This document shows positions 55,190 through 59,962 of a DNA stretch of 59,962 nucleotides, piece after piece. The translations under genes and the position numbers were made by a program. The stretch is from Planctomycetaceae bacterium (GTDB lineage: Bacteria > Planctomycetota > Planctomycetia > Planctomycetales > Planctomycetaceae): the NCBI GenBank assembly GCA_023260695.1, contig JALQUR010000379.1:1-59962 (forward strand). Direction: 5' to 3'. Under the pieces are notes generated by a model, which saw only the letters and a program-made list of their open reading frames with translations, was not told where the DNA came from and ran no database searches. How positions within the stretch are numbered: position 1 is the stretch's first letter; every line of letters begins with the position of its first letter.

Positions 55190-55585
55190 TTACCGGGCAG
55201 ACGCCTCAGCCAGAAAGTCCAGCCCCGCCTGTCGATCGGGGAACGGATGGAATGAGAAATCGGCTTTGGTGTTCTCCAGCAGCATCAGTGATTTGAGCAT
55301 CTGCTGCATCGTATCTGAGAGGCTGCAGAGAACAGACAGGCCACCATCCTTGTGCACCCTCTGTGACAGGCGAATCAGGATGCCGACAAACGTGGATCCA
55401 AAGTACTGCAGGTTTGAGAAATCCACCAGCAGATGTCGTGTGCCAGGCTGCATCAACAGGCGATAGGCTTCGTTGTAGGCATCGCGAATCTCTGTATCGC
55501 GAAACTCCATAAACGAGCCATGCGCTGTGAGAACGAGCACATCAGCGTGTTGTTCGAACGAGAAGATAGCTTTGTTTTCAGACAT
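55190..55585 (-). CDS. STAS domain protein (anti-sigma factor antagonist-like)
   Basis: A 131-residue STAS fold. LVLTAHGSFMEFRDTEIRDAYNEAYRLLMQPGTRHLLVDFSNLQYFGSTFVGILIRLSQRV is the core; the FGSTFVG turn contains the serine where SpoIIAA-type proteins are phosphorylated. Such proteins control sigma-factor release through partner switching and are dephosphorylated by PP2C phosphatases, of which one occurs at 15219. No anti-sigma kinase is adjacent. A planctomycete-type STAS protein that does not control a sigma factor is also possible. Confidence 0.85.
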   Translation of the reverse strand: MSENKAIFSFEQHADVLVLTAHGSFMEFRDTEIRDAYNEAYRLLMQPGTRHLLVDFSNLQYFGSTFVGILIRLSQRVHKDGGLSVLCSLSDTMQQMLKSLMLLENTKADFSFHPFPDRQAGLDFLAEASAR

Positions 55586-55610
55586 TTGGCGAAGCTGACT
55601 GGTGAACGAT

Positions 55611-55629
55611 AAAAAAAACAGAAGTCTGT
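55611..55629 (-). terminator. Weak terminator candidate after the MFS gene
   Basis: On the minus strand a short ACAG/CTGT hairpin is followed by eight T residues. It lies between the MFS transporter stop and the STAS start codon, but it is upstream of the MFS stop's own downstream side, and the short stem makes it doubtful. Confidence 0.2.
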
Positions 55630-55639
55630 ACTGCAGATC

Positions 55640-57217
55640 TTATTCGGGAAGGCCGATTTCTTTCGTCTCTGGCCCCAGCCAGACCACCAGAATTCCCAGG
55701 ACGTAGATCCCGGCCATTGTCATTCCTGCACGCGGAAAGTCGTTCCCGAAGTAGTTGATCAGGGTTGTGGTCTGGAGTCCTCCGATTGCAGCAAGAATCC
55801 TCCCAAAATTAAAAGCAAAACCCTGCCCTGTTGCTCGCACCGCCGTTGGAAACAGCTCAGGGAAGTACAATGGGAAGAAACCGTAGAATGATGAAGTGAC
55901 TCCTCCTGCGAGGAAGGCGGCGAACAGGAAGCTGGTGCCGAAGCTGTCGTGCAGCCCGTAAAAGTACCATGTCGCCGCCAGCGAGCCGATGCAAAGGGCA
56001 GCATAGGTGATCCGGCGACCAAATCGTCCAGCGGCGACAGCTGCCAGAATCGTTGAGATGATTGCTCCGACTGCCATGGCAATCTGAGTCATCTCTCTGG
56101 GGTATGCCGCAAGGCTGCGGCCGAGTATTTGCTGGCCAGGATTCTGCAGGGGGAGTTCTGCGGACCATTTGGGAGCCCATTGCACAGCTCCCCATGTTCC
56201 CAGCAGCGCAACACCGGCCAGTAATGCGCCGAAAAGCATGCGGCCGGTGATCAGTCGAGCACTTTGCCGGGTGATGCTGCCGCTGCTCACCGAACGATTG
56301 AGGTATTTACGGACCGGGTGGATGAAGCCAGACAGCGAGATGACCAGGCCGAGCACTGTCAGGCCAATTGAGACACCTGTGGAAAGCTGCAGTCGATCGG
56401 CGATCGGAGACCAGACAATAACGATCACGATGGCACTGATGCAGCCCAGCAGAACCGCGAGCAGATCCGAGTTGCTCCAGTTTGAGGTCTTTCCAGCCGC
56501 GTGCTCCTCTTCCCAGCGACTGGACTCCGGAACGAACAGGCGAATGAAGAAGATCAGTAATGCGGGAACGGCCCCTGTGATCATCAGGAAACGCCATGCG
56601 GAGTTTCGGAGCAGACTGTCCACGGTCTGTTCGTTCAGCCCGGTCTGCAGCAGAACCGTCTGGATCTGGTCAATGACCCGAGCCATTTCCATGCTGAGCA
56701 GTGCGACAAGCAGGAATCCTACATTAGCTGCAGATCCGATCAGGCCGGCGATGAACGCTCTGCTTTTTCCCGGCCAGATTTCGTTCACAAGGGCGACGCC
56801 AAGGGACCATTCTCCGCCCATTCCGAGCGACGCAAAGAAACGCAGTCCAGCGATATGCCATGCCTCGGTCGCCAGGCCACAAAGCCCCGTGAACAGTGCG
56901 TACGTAACGATACTCAGAGACATCGCCCGCACACGGCCGATCTTGTCGCCCAGCCAGCCGAAGAGCACTCCTCCACTTGCCGCGCCGACAAGAAAGACAG
57001 CCATGATGACCCCGAACCACTGGTCCGAAGTTGAGGCGGAGTTTTCGCCGAGCAGTTCCTGCAGGGCCGGTTTGCCGGTGAGTGGAAACAGCCCCATTTC
57101 AAATCCGTCGAACATCCACCCCAGCAACGCGGCCGTAAGCGTTGAGAATTGTGCCCAGCGACCTCGAGTGGAAGAAGAACCGGATGCCTGTGGCTGCGTT
57201 TCTGTCATGGGTCGCAT
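55640..57217 (-). CDS. Major facilitator superfamily transporter
   Basis: A 525-residue transporter of the sugar/aromatic-acid:H+ symporter type. The N-terminal signature VLFGWLGDKIGRVRAMSLS (GxxxDxxGRR-like) and the second-half GRFGRRITYAALC are visible, and about 12 membrane segments are present. A cytosolic loop of about 50 residues with VPESSRWEEEHAAG separates the halves. The substrate cannot be told; the ALLGWMFDGFEMGLFPLT start is like carboxylate or sialic-acid transporters. Met4 (57208) is an alternative start. It is upstream of the STAS gene on the minus strand, and divergent from gatB. Confidence 0.92.
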   Translation of the reverse strand: MRPMTETQPQASGSSSTRGRWAQFSTLTAALLGWMFDGFEMGLFPLTGKPALQELLGENSASTSDQWFGVIMAVFLVGAASGGVLFGWLGDKIGRVRAMSLSIVTYALFTGLCGLATEAWHIAGLRFFASLGMGGEWSLGVALVNEIWPGKSRAFIAGLIGSAANVGFLLVALLSMEMARVIDQIQTVLLQTGLNEQTVDSLLRNSAWRFLMITGAVPALLIFFIRLFVPESSRWEEEHAAGKTSNWSNSDLLAVLLGCISAIVIVIVWSPIADRLQLSTGVSIGLTVLGLVISLSGFIHPVRKYLNRSVSSGSITRQSARLITGRMLFGALLAGVALLGTWGAVQWAPKWSAELPLQNPGQQILGRSLAAYPREMTQIAMAVGAIISTILAAVAAGRFGRRITYAALCIGSLAATWYFYGLHDSFGTSFLFAAFLAGGVTSSFYGFFPLYFPELFPTAVRATGQGFAFNFGRILAAIGGLQTTTLINYFGNDFPRAGMTMAGIYVLGILVVWLGPETKEIGLPE

Positions 57218-57484
57218 TCTTGCTGTGGAAGCCGCCGCCGCGAGGACTGCTGGCGGGGAAAACTTTGAGAAGTTCCGGATGAATCGGGAACACTATCCGG
57301 GAAGCCTACAACAGGTCTGGGCCGGAAACTACACTCCCGCCCATGTTTTTGGACTCCGCTGCTGCTCCTGTAGACTGTGCTGAGTTCCACTTGCTGCTGC
57401 CCTGACGCGGATCCTGAGTAAACGGGGCTTTGATCCACGTACATCAACTGCATCTGCTCAGAATCAGACACCCCGGAGAAATCC

Positions 57485-59008
57485 ATGGCGAAATCTGCGT
57501 ATCAAGTAATCATCGGGCTCGAAGTGCACGCCCAGCTGAAGACGCAGTCCAAGCTCTTCTGCGGGTGCAGCACGGAGTTTCGCCCCGATCAGCCGAATCA
57601 GCAGACCTGTCCTGTCTGTCTGGGGCTGCCCGGAGCGCTGCCGGTGATGAACCGTCAGGCATTTCGATTGTCCCTGATGACCGGCCTGGCACTCAACTGC
57701 AACATCGCAGCAGAAACACGCTGGGACAGGAAACAATATTATTATCCTGATCTGCCCAAGGCTTATCAGATCAGTCAGTATGACCAGCCATTCTCAAGTC
57801 ATGGCTGGCTCGAAATCGCGGGGGATCAGGACAACGAGGAACCTCGCCGCATTCGCATCAACCGGGTACATCTGGAAGAAGATGCCGGTAAAAACATTCA
57901 TGATGAATCCGGCCGCGGGGCGGACAGCCGGGTTGATCTGAACCGAACCGGCACGCCATTGATGGAAATTGTCAGTGAACCCGACCTGCGTTCGGCAGCA
58001 GAAGCCCGCAGGTATCTGGAGTCCCTGAAGTCGCTGCTGCTGTTTCTTGGGGTTTCCGACTGCAACATGCAGGAGGGCAGTCTGCGCTGTGATGCCAATG
58101 TGAATCTGCACCTGACAAATGCATCCGGAGAGCAGATCGCTACGCCAATCGTTGAACTCAAGAATATGAACAGCTTCCGTAACGTCGAGCTGGCTATCGA
58201 ATATGAAGTGCGGAGGCAGTACCAGTTGTGGCAGAAAACCGGTCATGTCAAGGGGGACCTGCCCAAACAGACTCGTGGGTGGGATGCTGAAAAGGCGGTC
58301 ACTTTCGGACAGCGAGAGAAGGAAGATTCGTCGGACTACCGCTACTTTCCTGACCCCGATCTGCAGTGCGTCGTGACAACACTCGCGGAGATCGAGCAGT
58401 TGCGGAGCGAATTACCTGAAACCCCGGATTCGCTTAAAGTCAGATTCTGCCAGCAGCTTGGGCTCTCGGACTACGACGCCGGTGTCATTCTTGATCAGGG
58501 ACCGGAATTTGCCGCGTACTTCGAACATGTCCAGCAGAACTGCGGGGATGCAAAGACCGCCGCCAACTGGATGACTCAGGATGTGCTGCGTGATCTGCGG
58601 AGTCAGAGCGGGGCGATCGATTCGTTTTTCATCGATGCCTCGACGCTCGGATTTCTGCTGGCTCAGGTGGTTCAGAGCAGAATCACAACAAAGAGCGCCA
58701 GAGACATTTATTCACAATTGCGCACTGCTGATTCCGAGACGGTAATTGATGCCGCTGCCGTTGAGCAGGTGATTGCCGACAGGGGACTTGAGATTGTACG
58801 TGATGATGCAGCACTCGACGCTGCAGTTCAGGCTGCTCTGATTGCCAGGTCGGATGCTGTCGCTGATTTTCGCAAAGGGAATCAGAAAGCTCTGGGGCCC
58901 CTGATTGGAATGGTGATGAAACAGGTGGCAGGCGCCGATCCTAGTGAAATCCGCGATCGACTTGCTGCTGCCGCAGGAGCGGACAACGCCGGTGGTTGCA
59001 GCGGCTGA
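57485..59008 (+). CDS. gatB: Aspartyl/glutamyl-tRNA amidotransferase subunit B
   Basis: Subunit B of the GatCAB complex, which converts Glu-tRNA(Gln) or Asp-tRNA(Asn) to the amidated form. The 507-residue protein has [21 protein letters not shown], the zinc-binding Cys pair in CGCSTEF...CPVCLGLPG, the [14 protein letters not shown] block, the long '[21 protein letters not shown]' region and the C-terminal YqeY-like tail domain. GGAG lies six bases before the ATG. gatA and gatC are not adjacent, which is normal in planctomycetes. It is the last confident gene of the window. Confidence 0.97.
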   Translation: MAKSAYQVIIGLEVHAQLKTQSKLFCGCSTEFRPDQPNQQTCPVCLGLPGALPVMNRQAFRLSLMTGLALNCNIAAETRWDRKQYYYPDLPKAYQISQYDQPFSSHGWLEIAGDQDNEEPRRIRINRVHLEEDAGKNIHDESGRGADSRVDLNRTGTPLMEIVSEPDLRSAAEARRYLESLKSLLLFLGVSDCNMQEGSLRCDANVNLHLTNASGEQIATPIVELKNMNSFRNVELAIEYEVRRQYQLWQKTGHVKGDLPKQTRGWDAEKAVTFGQREKEDSSDYRYFPDPDLQCVVTTLAEIEQLRSELPETPDSLKVRFCQQLGLSDYDAGVILDQGPEFAAYFEHVQQNCGDAKTAANWMTQDVLRDLRSQSGAIDSFFIDASTLGFLLAQVVQSRITTKSARDIYSQLRTADSETVIDAAAVEQVIADRGLEIVRDDAALDAAVQAALIARSDAVADFRKGNQKALGPLIGMVMKQVAGADPSEIRDRLAAAAGADNAGGCSG

Positions 59009-59261
59009 GACGGCAGAATTCCGAAAAAACCGCTGGCCACCTGCCTGATTTCGAAGAATGAGTGGGGCCAGGAATACGTAGTTTTCCTGACAGTGACCTC
59101 CGAGAGAAGATTTCCGGCTCAGTGGGTGCCCAGCAGTAATTCGCAGTATTGCAGCGCTGAAGCTTGAACTGGTTCTTGACAAATGGTCACGTTGGATCGA
59201 CACTCCGTCAAAGCGATTACAGCAAGCTGGATCGTTCCCACCTGAATTATCCTACCAGAAT

Positions 59262-59279
59262 GTGATGCATCAGCATCAC
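59262..59279 (+). repeat. Inverted repeat downstream of gatB
   Basis: GTGATGC-ATCA-GCATCAC, a perfect 7-bp stem with a 4-base loop, 254 bases after the gatB stop and without a T tract. It may be an operator or an RNA hairpin. Confidence 0.4.
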
Positions 59280-59348
59280 GGCATTATTTCCGACTGATCC
59301 GACTTGCATGTATTGCTGACGTGTGATGGTGGCTGTCCCTGGAGGACC

Positions 59349-59396
59349 GTTGCCTTCAGCGGCGGTTGCGTTCAGCAGCGGTTGCGTTCAGCAGCG
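59349..59396. repeat. 16-bp tandem repeat, three units
   Basis: GTTGCCTTCAGCGGCG, GTTGCGTTCAGCAGCG and GTTGCGTTCAGCAGCG follow each other directly, and the start of a fourth (GTTG) follows. The last two units are identical; the first differs at two positions. Confidence 0.85.
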
Positions 59397-59962
59397 GTTG
59401 TCACCTCAGCCGGCTCCAATGTATTTTTCACAGGGGCGTTTTACTCAGAATCTCTGATCTCAGCAGCAGTTGACGTAGTTATCGTCGAGCGTCCGTTGAG
59501 TAGTTGTTGAGTACCAGCTGGCGGCAGCGGTTTGCCGCGGAGGATTGGGGACAACCTTCCGTGTACATGTGATCATATGCCGGTTTGTCAGGCGTTGTCT
59601 GGCAGTCTTCTGGGGGTTTGTTCAGGCTCGATTCAGGACGGTTCAGTCTTTTTTTGATATGACGTTGGGGGTTTCCGGTTGCTGCAAACGCAGTTCTTCG
59701 GAATCTCGTGGCTGAGTTCTGAGGAGACTTTGCCTGCTGATAGTCGATAAATAAACTAGAGTTGCCGCCCCTGTGCTATTGGTATGGAGCGGTGTTTCTT
59801 GTTGAGCCACTTTGCTCGTATTCTGTTTTCTGCATTTGGTTGCCGGAGTGTTCTGGCGACATTCGAAACAAGTCGGATGAGTTCATTGGCAGTGAGGATT
59901 GGTTCCTTTTGCCGATCAGTTTCAATTGGGAGATAGATGGATGATTCCTGGACAGTCTCGCA

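Larger units (their letters stand above)
59009..59962. other. Gene-poor right end of the window
   Basis: 954 bases with no convincing ORF; those listed are short and motif-free. It contains the 16-bp tandem repeat at 59349-59396, a hairpin GTGATGC-ATCA-GCATCAC (59262-59279), a -35-like TTGACA near 59177, a run TCTTTTTTTGA near 59647 and AT-rich DNA near 59750. It may be the upstream region of a gene beyond the window. Confidence 0.5.

Noticed and set aside
56169-57383. 404-codon plus-strand ORF
   Set aside because: Antisense to the MFS transporter; no motif.
1-59962. tRNA, rRNA, CRISPR array, insertion sequence or prophage
   Set aside because: I saw no cloverleaf T-loop pattern, repeat-spacer array, transposase or integrase on either strand by reading.

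Overview
This window looks like a chromosomal segment of a planctomycete (class Planctomycetia, probably Planctomycetales), with mid-50s GC by eye. The case rests on gene content: a DUF1501 protein, a 1186-residue PVC-type heme protein with a C-terminal CGRCH motif, a run of secreted sulfatases, Tat-like Gfo/Idh/MocA and asparaginase-family proteins, a zinc-ribbon protein and several small exported proteins of planctomycete type. I cannot name the genus. I see no rRNA, tRNA, CRISPR array, transposase, integrase or phage gene. Most long ORFs in the supplied track are antisense shadows of real genes.

Layout. 1-3 kb: end of a DUF1501 gene, then a minus-strand pdxJ-aroC pair. 3-3.7 kb: gene-poor stretch holding a good plus-strand intrinsic terminator with no gene in front of it. 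3.7-9.4 kb: Gld-like ABC export cluster (ATPase, fused GldF/GldG permease, DUF4340 protein) closed by a terminator. 9.7-14.9 kb (minus): HrpB helicase, a TIM-barrel sugar-phosphate isomerase with its own terminator, and a Gfo/Idh/MocA oxidoreductase. 15.2-20.8 kb (plus): pseudo-receiver/PP2C phosphatase, a small exported protein, an Ntn-hydrolase, and a TlpA-like exported protein overlapping an ABC ATPase. 21-22.6 kb (minus): a WecA/MraY-type sugar-phosphate transferase with a long cytosolic tail. 23.3-29 kb (plus): DMT transporter, giant PVC heme protein, VOC and GNAT proteins. 29.2-32.8 kb (minus): four-zinc-ribbon protein and an HtrA protease. 33.2-38.4 kb (plus): TPR protein, membrane-anchored von Willebrand A protein, ligase-associated DNA exonuclease and PfkB sugar kinase.

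38.4-47.8 kb (minus) is a seven-gene secreted hydrolase run: five different Cys-type sulfatases, an SGNH hydrolase and an EF-hand alpha/beta hydrolase, several with 4-bp start/stop overlaps. It reads as an operon for desulfating and de-esterifying a sulfated, acylated polysaccharide. The next part holds a DegQ-like protease with a strong terminator, a CLC antiporter whose motifs point to the fluoride-exporting subclass, a zinc-finger-like small protein, a double GNAT protein, Ung, a small helical protein, a thioesterase, a TVP38/TMEM64 protein, a STAS protein, an MFS transporter and gatB. The last 950 bases hold no convincing gene but contain a 16-bp tandem repeat.

How the genes work together: core metabolism and housekeeping genes (aroC, pdxJ, ung, gatB, hrpB) are interspersed with an exported-protein economy of sulfatases, calcium-loop proteins and periplasmic proteases, and with stress/partner-switch signalling (PP2C and STAS, far apart). 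The least explained items are a near-perfect 39-bp palindrome between htrA and the TPR gene, the orphan terminator near 3.45 kb, the degenerate receiver fused to PP2C, the WecA tail, the four-ribbon protein and the TPR/vWA pair. I found no single feature that proves an undescribed system.
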